6,253 nucleotides of DNA from CAYYMD01 sp964480425 (GTDB lineage: Bacteria > Planctomycetota > Phycisphaerae > SM23-33). The notes beneath the pieces are model-generated. The model did no database searches and had not been told where the DNA came from. It saw only the letters and a list, made by a program, of their open reading frames with translations. The translations under genes were made by a program, and so were the position numbers. The stretch is from assembly GCA_964480425.1 (NCBI GenBank), contig CAYZPY010000145.1, forward strand, positions 1 through 6,253, read 5' to 3'. The first letter of the stretch is position 1; each line of letters starts with the position of its first letter. Below are positions 1 to 4,625 of the stretch, in pieces.

Positions 1-326
1 TGGAGACGGTCTCGGCGGCGCTGCAGGATGCGCTCCAGCAGGCGGCGCTTAACGCCGACGTGGACTCGAAAGTCCGCGTGAACCGCGTGGGCAGCATGAT
101 GAGTTGCTTTTTCAGTCCTTCTGCGGTGGAGAACTTCGAGCACGCCCGGCGCTGCAACACCGAGGCGTACGCGTCGTACTTCCACGAGATGCTCTCCAAC
201 GGCGTTTACCTGGCGCCCAGCCAGTTCGAGGCGATGTTCGTATCCGCCGCACACGACATGGACCACGTGTCCAAGACGCAGCAGGCGGCCCAGTCGGCCT
301 TTGGGGCCGTGGCGAAACTTTTATAG
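1..326 (+). CDS. hemL: Glutamate-1-semialdehyde 2,1-aminomutase, C-terminal part (5' end outside window)
   Basis: This is the last 107 residues of a PLP-dependent class III aminotransferase-fold enzyme that converts glutamate-1-semialdehyde to 5-aminolevulinate in the cytoplasm, the committed C5 route to haem and other tetrapyrroles. The reading frame is open from base 3, so the gene enters from the left edge. Recognition rests on the characteristic HemL C-terminus: a GSMMSCFF segment, then a pattern resembling Y-x-x-F-H-x-M-L-x-x-G-V-Y-L-A-P-S-x-F-E-A-x-F-x-S-x-A-H, seen here as YFHEMLSNGVYLAPSQFEA followed by MFVSAAHDMDHVSKT. It ends at a TAG at 324-326. The PLP-binding lysine and most of the active site lie upstream, outside the window, so integrity of the whole enzyme cannot be judged. 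A GTG at 60 is internal and not the start. Other class III aminotransferases are possible but match this C-terminus less well. Confidence 0.93.
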   Translation, partial: ETVSAALQDALQQAALNADVDSKVRVNRVGSMMSCFFSPSAVENFEHARRCNTEAYASYFHEMLSNGVYLAPSQFEAMFVSAAHDMDHVSKTQQAAQSAFGAVAKLL

Positions 327-329
327 AAT
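301..329 (+). promoter_or_regulatory. Candidate sigma70-type promoter at the end of hemL
   Basis: A -35-like TTGGGG (301-306) and a -10-like TAGAAT (324-329, five of six consensus bases) are separated by exactly 17 bases. The -10 overlaps the hemL stop codon. Transcription would begin near 336, at the foot of the hairpin at 336-378, and would serve the membrane-protein gene at 436. The -35 match is weak (three of six), so this is a tentative inference. The alternative is simple read-through from hemL. Confidence 0.27.
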
Positions 330-335
330 TCACGT

Positions 336-378
336 CGGGCGACGATAAAATTAATGCGCATTTGTTATTAATCGCCCG
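336..378 (+). other. Imperfect inverted repeat (bulged hairpin) between hemL and the next gene
   Basis: CGGGCG (336-341) followed by ATTAAT (350-355) pairs with ATTAAT (367-372) followed directly by CGCCCG (373-378). The result is a 12-bp interrupted stem with an 8-base bulge (342-349) and an 11-base loop. No T-run follows, so it is not a classic intrinsic terminator. It may be a 5' leader structure, an mRNA-end stabiliser for hemL, or chance. Confidence 0.35.
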
Positions 379-435
379 GTAAAAATCGACGAACGGGGTC
401 CACGCGAACCGTTTGTCCTTTCTGAGGAGCACGTT

Positions 436-1113
436 ATGGAACAGCCGAATTCACAGACGCTCGAATACGCGGCGGCTTTCAAGTCCGTCAGGTGCGCCAA
501 GAATCTGCTGATGATACTGTTGCTTTTGGCGATCGTCGCGCAGATGGCGTGTTTTGTCATGGTCGAGTTCGTGGGGGTGGTTGACGAACTCCACGCGGTG
601 AAAGAAGCGGGCGGGTCCGGCAAGGAGGCCCCCGCCGGTGCGTGCGGGACCTGGGAGCAGATGATGGTTTTGCTGCTTCCGGGCACGAAATTCGCTGCCG
701 TCGTCGCCGCGGCGCTGCTGTCGCTGACGCTGCTGGTGGGGCTGAAGATTTCCCTGGTGGGTCGCCTTGGCGGGGCGGCGGGACTGGTCGGCGCGTTTTT
801 CTGGTCGCTTATCCTGCTGGCGATGGTCACCCCGTGGCAGCAGGTGCTCAGAGGACAGTTCGCCGTCGGCGCGCTGTACAATTACGGCGAACTGCTCAAC
901 GAAGCCGCGAAAATAAAACCGTCATGGGGGGGCGCAGGCGTCAATCTGGTGGACGAAATAATCTACTATGCGCGGTTCGTCGCCTACCCGGTGGTTGCGT
1001 TTTTCGTGCTGATTGCGGTTCAGATTAAGTGGTCCGGCGGATTCAAACAGATGACGTACCCCCCGCAACCCCAACCCCAGGCGGCGCGACCCGTCGAGCC
1101 GTCCGCACAGTAA
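436..1113 (+). CDS. Unrecognised membrane protein with about four transmembrane segments
   Basis: I do not recognise the family. The 225-residue product has strongly hydrophobic stretches at about residues 23-48, 85-105, 111-131 and 178-197, predicting an inner-membrane protein with four helices. Residues 49-84 form a polar loop rich in Gly, Ala and charged residues (one Cys at 70). Residues 132-177 form a second, more conserved-looking loop with aromatic and Trp residues (PWQQVLRG, ALYNYGELLNE). The tail from about 199 is soluble and ends in a Pro/Gln-rich stretch (PPQPQPQ at 209-215). The ATG at 436 is well supported by GAGGAG at 424-429 with six bases of spacing. The gene lies 109 bases after hemL in the same direction and ends just before a strong hairpin, so it is either the last gene of a hemL transcript or a single-gene unit. 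No catalytic motif is visible. A small sensor, transporter accessory or structural membrane protein are all possible. It is very likely a real gene. Confidence 0.85.
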   Translation: MEQPNSQTLEYAAAFKSVRCAKNLLMILLLLAIVAQMACFVMVEFVGVVDELHAVKEAGGSGKEAPAGACGTWEQMMVLLLPGTKFAAVVAAALLSLTLLVGLKISLVGRLGGAAGLVGAFFWSLILLAMVTPWQQVLRGQFAVGALYNYGELLNEAAKIKPSWGGAGVNLVDEIIYYARFVAYPVVAFFVLIAVQIKWSGGFKQMTYPPQPQPQAARPVEPSAQ

Positions 1114-1137
1114 TGTAATAATCCGTATGCGAAAATA

Positions 1138-1171
1138 ATAAAGCCCGCGGAACGATTCCCGCGGGCTTTAT
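1138..1171. terminator. Bidirectional intrinsic terminator between convergent genes
   Basis: A perfect 13-bp inverted repeat (1138-1150 and 1159-1171, GC core GCCCGCGG/CCGCGGGC with AT-rich ends) encloses an 8-base loop AACGATTC. On the + strand the stem is followed by TTTATATTAT, and on the - strand by TTTATTATTTTC, so each direction ends in a U-rich tract. It sits 24 bases after the stop of the membrane-protein gene and 30 bases beyond the stop of the PEP-CTERM gene, which converges on it. It most likely ends transcription from both sides. Confidence 0.88.
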
Positions 1172-1200
1172 ATTATATCCCGCAACCCGATTTTGAACTC

Positions 1201-1929
1201 TCAGGTTCTTCGTTTGCGCAGCAGTGTGATTAAGCCCCCGCCCGACAGCAGCAATACGGTTGCGGGTTCGGGTACGAACTCGAAATCGTCGAAGTACGCG
1301 TCAATTTCTATCTTCATTTCGTCGCCCTGGTTCTCACCGCCCGGCTCGTCGCCGTTGCGAACGCAGTTTACAAGTGCGGTGACGGTGAACTTGTACTGGT
1401 CGATGTTGTCTATGACGTTCTGGTCGGTGATGTCCACCTGATAGTTCTTGAAGGCGTCGTCGTTTATCTGCACGAAGTTGACGTCATTGTCGCTGGGGTC
1501 GGTTTTTTTCTCCCAGGCGAGGGTGACGGACACCTGCCCGTCGGCGTCGTCGCCCACGTCGTCCACCTTGTATATTGTGGCCGCGGTAAAACTCAGCGTT
1601 GTCGTGCCGTTGGGCGCATCGAGTGTGACGCCGCTTTGCGGCTGGATGAGTGTAATCGTCGCAAAGTCGAAGCCAGAGGTGGGAAGCACCCACTGGCTGC
1701 CGTCCCACTGGTAGGTAATTTCGGCCTCGCCGTGGAACGTCTTGGTGTTTCCGGAATAGTCCACGATTTCGTGACTGGCCGAGCCGGTGCCCAGCGCGCT
1801 GTCTTGCACCTGCCAGTCGGTTGTGTCGCCGGTGGAAAAGTCGCCGTTGAGGATGTCCGCCCCCGCCCCGCCGCACAACAATACAACAACCGCCGCCGTC
1901 GCCAATGTTTTGAACGTGTTTGATTTCAT
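1201..1929 (-). CDS. Secreted PEP-CTERM sorting-domain protein
   Basis: This 242-residue exported protein carries a C-terminal PEP-CTERM signal, recognised and processed by exosortase in bacteria that make exopolysaccharide or other surface matrix. A Sec signal peptide is visible: basic start, hydrophobic residues 9-19, then AGA with likely cleavage after Ala24. The mature part opens with NGDFSTGDTTDW (28-39) and ends with AYFDDFEF (211-218), the usual bookends of the beta-sandwich, carbohydrate-binding-like regions in such proteins. It contains Asp-rich loops (DDVGDDAD 123-130; DPSDND 144-149; NGDEPGGENQGDE 192-204) that might bind calcium. The sorting tail is VPEPAT (219-224), a short hydrophobic segment VLLLSGGGLITLL (225-237) and RKRR (238-241). 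I chose the ATG at 1929 over the in-frame GTG at 1956 because GAGGG sits 7 bases upstream and because the signal peptide then begins MKSNTFKT. Ligand and precise role are unknown. No exosortase gene is in the window. Confidence 0.9.
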   Translation of the reverse strand: MKSNTFKTLATAAVVVLLCGGAGADILNGDFSTGDTTDWQVQDSALGTGSASHEIVDYSGNTKTFHGEAEITYQWDGSQWVLPTSGFDFATITLIQPQSGVTLDAPNGTTTLSFTAATIYKVDDVGDDADGQVSVTLAWEKKTDPSDNDVNFVQINDDAFKNYQVDITDQNVIDNIDQYKFTVTALVNCVRNGDEPGGENQGDEMKIEIDAYFDDFEFVPEPATVLLLSGGGLITLLRKRRT

Positions 1930-1936
1930 AATGCAG

Positions 1937-1941
1937 CCCTC
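1937..1941 (-). promoter_or_regulatory. Ribosome binding site deciding the PEP-CTERM start
   Basis: The - strand reads GAGGG, seven bases before the ATG at 1929. This favours that ATG over the GTG nine codons upstream, which would place residues MELKIEGCI before the signal peptide. Confidence 0.7.
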
Positions 1942-1957
1942 GATTTTCAACTCCACG

Positions 1958-1983
1958 TCCCGGGCACACCGCGCCGCCCGGGA
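1958..1983 (-). other. Perfect inverted repeat in the 5' leader of the PEP-CTERM gene
   Basis: TCCCGGGC (1958-1965) and GCCCGGGA (1976-1983) are perfect 8-bp arms around a 10-base loop. In the mRNA of the PEP-CTERM gene this would be a stable GC-rich hairpin ending about 28 bases before the start codon, just upstream of the ribosome binding site. It could be an operator, a leader hairpin that influences translation or mRNA stability, or an attenuator without a U-tract. The structure is seen; the role is inferred. Confidence 0.5.
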
Positions 1984-2014
1984 TGGCGCAAACTTCCGCT
2001 ACCGTTGAGCTGCC

Positions 2015-2034
2015 TCACAAGAGCTTCACAAGAG
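2015..2034. repeat. Short direct repeat, 11-base period
   Basis: TCACAAGAG occurs at 2015-2023 and again at 2026-2034, so the two copies sit one helical turn apart. On the - strand they read CTCTTGTGA twice. They lie between the candidate promoter and the start of the PEP-CTERM gene. Such spacing is typical of paired regulator half-sites, but two 9-base copies could also be chance. Confidence 0.4.
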
Positions 2035-2079
2035 ATGTTTTAACTCATCAAACAACTTCCCTCCCGATGAGCGTATCTT

Positions 2080-2107
2080 ATCTTACCACGGAAATGCGAT
2101 TTCACAA
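2080..2107 (-). promoter_or_regulatory. Candidate promoter for the PEP-CTERM gene
   Basis: Reading the - strand, TTGTGA (2107 to 2102) resembles a -35 box and TAAGAT (2085 to 2080) a -10 box, each matching four of six consensus bases, with 16 bases between. The region is more AT-rich than the flanking genes. A start near 2073 would give a leader of roughly 140 bases containing the direct repeat and hairpin described above. Read-through from hypE remains possible, because no clear terminator follows the hypE stop at 2156. Confidence 0.35.
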
Positions 2108-2155
2108 AGCACAAAATGCCGAACCGACGCAAAAACGTGCGCCGGCGTGCGCGAA

Positions 2156-3187
2156 TCAGCATATTCGCGGCAGTTCTTCGCCGTATGGCATGCGGACGAT
2201 TCGCCGCCCGCCGATGCTGGTGATCATCTCCACCACGGGATTCTCGCTCGCCAGGCCCACACGCCCTATCACGGCGGCGCGTGCGCCAAGCGGATGCCGC
2301 CGAAGCGCCTCAAGCGCCTTCTCGGTCGAGCCCCCGGCGACCACGGCCACGATCTTGCCCTCGTTGGCGACCGTCAGCAGGTCCAGACCGAGCATTTCGC
2401 CGGCGGCGAGGGCGGCTGTATTGATCGGAATCGCCTTCTGCTGAATCTCGACGTCCGCGCAGGCGCCTTCGGCAAGTTCCACCAGTGTCGCCGCCACCCC
2501 CCCGCGGGTCGGGTCGCGCATGAAGTGAACGTCGCCGCCCAGCGATTCCAGAAGGTCGGCGGTCAGCCCGTGTATGGCGGCGCAGTCACTTTGCAGCGGG
2601 CCGGTGAACTCGAGTCCCTCCCGCACGCACATCACCGCAAGACCGTGCTCGCCCGGGGGGCCCGACAGTATAACAGCGTCGCCCCCGGCGACTTTATCGA
2701 AGCCCAGTGAGGCCCGCGGCGATACCGCCCCCACACCGGCAGTGTTGATGATCAGCCCGTCAAGCGCGTCGCGACCAACGACCTTGGTGTCGCCGGTGAC
2801 AATTTTGACGCCCGCCTCGGCGGCGGCGCTACCTGCCGAGGTCAGCAGGCGACCAAGGAGTTCGATTTCCATGCCCTCGGCGATGACCAGTGCGATGCTG
2901 ATGGCCTCAGGTTCGGCGCCCGCCACTGCCAGGTCGTTCACCGTCCCGCAAACCGCCAGTTTACCGATGTCGCCGCCGGGGAACTCCAGCGGCTGGACCA
3001 CGTACGTGTCGGTGGTGAACGCAAGCCGACCGGGGGGGAAATCCAAATCGGCAGCGTCGCTGAGGCGACGGGCGTCCTGTGCGCTTGCGCCGCCGGCGGA
3101 CAGCGCCGGAAGAATCACCTCGCCTATCAGTTCGGCGGTGAGTTGTCCCCCGCCGCCGTGCGCCAGTCGAATGAGATTATCCTGCAA
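2156..3187 (-). CDS. hypE: Hydrogenase maturation protein HypE (carbamoyl dehydratase)
   Basis: HypE accepts a carbamoyl group from HypF on its C-terminal cysteine and dehydrates it with ATP to a thiocyanate, which supplies the CN ligands of [NiFe]-hydrogenase through HypC-HypD. The 343-residue product is full length and related to the PurM/SelD ATP-binding family. Visible motifs are AHGGGG (9-14; many relatives have HGSGG), DTYVVQP (60-66), FPGGDIGKLAVCGTVNDLA (69-87), GDTKVV (132-137), MRDPTRGGVA (223-232) and the terminal PRIC, whose Cys343 is the modified residue. I accept the TTG start at 3187: no in-frame ATG is near, GGAG at 3195-3198 lies seven bases upstream, and the N-terminus then has the family length. 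An ATG at 3201 is in another frame and stops after seven codons. The gene is 105 bases downstream of hypD, farther than the rest of the operon, with promoter-like bases between. Confidence 0.96.
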   Translation of the reverse strand: MQDNLIRLAHGGGGQLTAELIGEVILPALSAGGASAQDARRLSDAADLDFPPGRLAFTTDTYVVQPLEFPGGDIGKLAVCGTVNDLAVAGAEPEAISIALVIAEGMEIELLGRLLTSAGSAAAEAGVKIVTGDTKVVGRDALDGLIINTAGVGAVSPRASLGFDKVAGGDAVILSGPPGEHGLAVMCVREGLEFTGPLQSDCAAIHGLTADLLESLGGDVHFMRDPTRGGVAATLVELAEGACADVEIQQKAIPINTAALAAGEMLGLDLLTVANEGKIVAVVAGGSTEKALEALRRHPLGARAAVIGRVGLASENPVVEMITSIGGRRIVRMPYGEELPRIC

Positions 3188-3194
3188 TGTCGAA

Positions 3195-3198
3195 CTCC
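3195..3198 (-). promoter_or_regulatory. Ribosome binding site supporting a TTG start for hypE
   Basis: The - strand reads GGAG with seven bases to the TTG at 3187. This supports a rare initiation codon, which usually lowers translation and could balance HypE against its partners. Confidence 0.6.
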
Positions 3199-3263
3199 AT
3201 AAAGCCCGTTCTCTCGATGCAACACGTTGTGGATTAATTTGTCCGCAGCGCCATTATTATGTT

Positions 3264-3292
3264 TATATAGAGTTTTGCACCCGCGCCGACAA
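3264..3292 (-). promoter_or_regulatory. Candidate internal promoter upstream of hypE
   Basis: On the - strand TTGTCG (3292 to 3287) and TATATA (3269 to 3264) are separated by exactly 17 bases. They are followed by an AT-rich run (AACATAATAAT) that stands out in this GC-rich region. The -35 box begins immediately after the hypD stop codon (3295-3293). A start near 3257 would give a 70-base leader for hypE. This would let hypE be transcribed independently of hypFCD. Confidence 0.45.
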
Positions 3293-4402
3293 TCAGCGAT
3301 TCCTGTACTTATACGCCGCGGCGCAGGCGCCCTCGGAGGACACCATGCACGGTCCTATCGGGTGGCGCGTGGTGCACCGTCGGGCGAACTGCGGGCACTG
3401 GGTCGGGGCGATCCGCCCGCAGATTACATCCCCGCAACGGCATAAATCCAGTTCGGATTTCTCCTCGCCGGGGCGCTGGTCGGGGCGTCGCTCGGCCAGG
3501 GCGAGGTCGAAGCGTTCGGCGGCGTCAAATTTCGCCAACGCACCGGTGGGTTTGAGCCCGCTGTCCCGTATCCGCCCAAGCCCGCGCCAGTCGGCGTCGC
3601 ACACTTCCATGACCTCATCGATCATTTTTTGGGCGTTGGGATTTCCGCCCCGGCAGACCACGGGATACACGCTGGACGCCTGCGGGCTGTTGCGGACCAG
3701 TTGCTCCAGTATCGCTTCGATGCCCATGACAATCTGTGACGGCTCGAATCCGGCGACTACGCAGGGACGACCGTAGTCGGCCGAGATCTGACTGTACGCA
3801 TCCCAGCCGATTATCACGCTGACGTGTCCCGGACAAAGGAAGCCGTCTATCTGCACGTCCCCGGCGGAAAGCAGCGCGTTCATAGCAGGGATGATGAGTT
3901 TGTGCGCGGCGAACACCGAGAAGTTATCCGCCCCGCCCCGCCGGGCGCGGTTGATCGCGATAACGGTTCCCGGCGTCGTGGTCTCGAAGCCCACAGCCAG
4001 GAACACCACCTGCCGGCGCGGGTTCGCCTTGGCAAGGTCCGCCGCGCGATCGGCACAGTACACCACGCGTACGTCGGCGCCGCGTGCGCGCGCATCAGAC
4101 AGAGAACCGTCCATACCCGGCACGCGGACCATGTCGCCGTAGGTCGCGATGGTCACGTCGTTTCGCCCGGCCAGAGAAACGGCGGCGTCTATGTACGACT
4201 GGTCGGTCACGCACACCGGGCATCCGGGCCCGGATATCAGCTCCAGACCCTCGGGCAGCAGCGAGCGCAGACCGCTGCGCGCAATGTTCATCGTGTGCGT
4301 GCCGCAGACCTCCATCAGACGCACCGGGCGGTCCAGTTGGCGATGAAGCCGGCGAATCTTATCGAGGCGGGCGGTGATTTCTTCGTTACTGGCGGGGGTC
4401 AT
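3293..4402 (-). CDS. hypD: Hydrogenase maturation protein HypD
   Basis: HypD is the iron-sulfur scaffold that, with HypC, holds iron while its CN and CO ligands are attached before delivery to the large subunit of [NiFe]-hydrogenase. The 369-residue product has the expected length and all landmark motifs: EVCGTHT with Cys33 (31-37), GPGCPVCVT with Cys61 and Cys64 (58-66), GFETTTPG (138-145), CPGHVSVIIG (190-199) and the cysteine-rich C-terminus. There, cysteines at 321, 323, 328, 336, 343, 352 and 360 include the family's [4Fe-4S] ligands, with the diagnostic HPIGPCMVSSEGACAA (347-362). The ATG at 4402 lies inside the end of hypC, an overlap of 17 bases, and has no obvious ribosome binding site, suggesting translation coupled to hypC. 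That fits the obligate HypC-HypD partnership. The stop is TGA at 3295-3293. Confidence 0.98.
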   Translation of the reverse strand: MTPASNEEITARLDKIRRLHRQLDRPVRLMEVCGTHTMNIARSGLRSLLPEGLELISGPGCPVCVTDQSYIDAAVSLAGRNDVTIATYGDMVRVPGMDGSLSDARARGADVRVVYCADRAADLAKANPRRQVVFLAVGFETTTPGTVIAINRARRGGADNFSVFAAHKLIIPAMNALLSAGDVQIDGFLCPGHVSVIIGWDAYSQISADYGRPCVVAGFEPSQIVMGIEAILEQLVRNSPQASSVYPVVCRGGNPNAQKMIDEVMEVCDADWRGLGRIRDSGLKPTGALAKFDAAERFDLALAERRPDQRPGEEKSELDLCRCGDVICGRIAPTQCPQFARRCTTRHPIGPCMVSSEGACAAAYKYRNR

Positions 4403-4625
4403 TAATCGAAGGCGTGATGTTCATTTCGGCCAGAAGGTCGTAGGTTTCTCTGGCCTGTTCGGCGTCGATGACGGTTATGGCGAAACCGGCGTGTATCAAC
4501 ACCCAGTCGTCAATCCCCGCCTGGGGAACCAGGTCCAGTGACACTTCGGTCTTTGCCCCGCCAAGCGTAACGGTAGCGCGACGGGAGGTTATCCGCTCAA
4601 TTTGGGCCGGTATTGCAAGACACAT
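4386..4625 (-). CDS. hypC: Hydrogenase maturation chaperone HypC
   Basis: This small chaperone (79 residues) of the HypC/HybG/HupF family binds HypD, carries the Fe(CN)2CO unit and escorts it to the hydrogenase large-subunit precursor. It opens with MCLAIPAQI, whose Cys2, exposed after removal of Met1, is the essential iron ligand. It contains the conserved WVLIHAGFAI (41-50) with His45 in the OB-fold-like core. The last residues (about 68-79) form a short tail beyond the core and are encoded partly in the overlap with hypD. The ATG at 4625 shares one base with the hypF stop (TAATG), and AGGA at 4634-4637 lies eight bases upstream, inside hypF. Coupled translation of hypF, hypC and hypD is therefore likely. 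Confidence 0.97.
   Translation of the reverse strand: MCLAIPAQIERITSRRATVTLGGAKTEVSLDLVPQAGIDDWVLIHAGFAITVIDAEQARETYDLLAEMNITPSINDPRQ

Noticed and set aside
351..881. A 176-codon open frame on the - strand opposite the membrane-protein gene
   Set aside because: The + strand frame has a strong ribosome binding site and well-formed membrane helices. The opposite frame is Ser/Thr/Pro-rich without any motif.
1956..1956. GTG as an alternative start of the PEP-CTERM protein
   Set aside because: It would put nine residues before the signal peptide, and the ribosome binding site is better placed for the ATG at 1929.
2026..2055. A nine-codon leader peptide (TTG to TGA, - strand) after GGGAGG in the PEP-CTERM leader
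   Set aside because: A TTG start and nine codons are easily found by chance. The peptide (MFDELKHLL) has no run of a single amino acid that would suggest attenuation.
2044..2071. Inverted repeat CTCATC / GATGAG with a 16-base loop
   Set aside because: Only six base pairs with a large loop; likely chance and not a terminator.
2110..2155. Possible terminator after hypE around the CGCCGGCG palindrome and nearby T-run
   Set aside because: The palindrome has no loop. The surrounding CGCACG copies on the - strand are direct, not inverted, so no stable stem precedes the T-run.
2574..3776. A 400-codon open frame on the + strand across hypE and hypD
   Set aside because: It lies fully antisense to two genes with clear family motifs. 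Its product is low-complexity Ser/Pro/Arg-rich, as expected from the complement of GC-rich codons.
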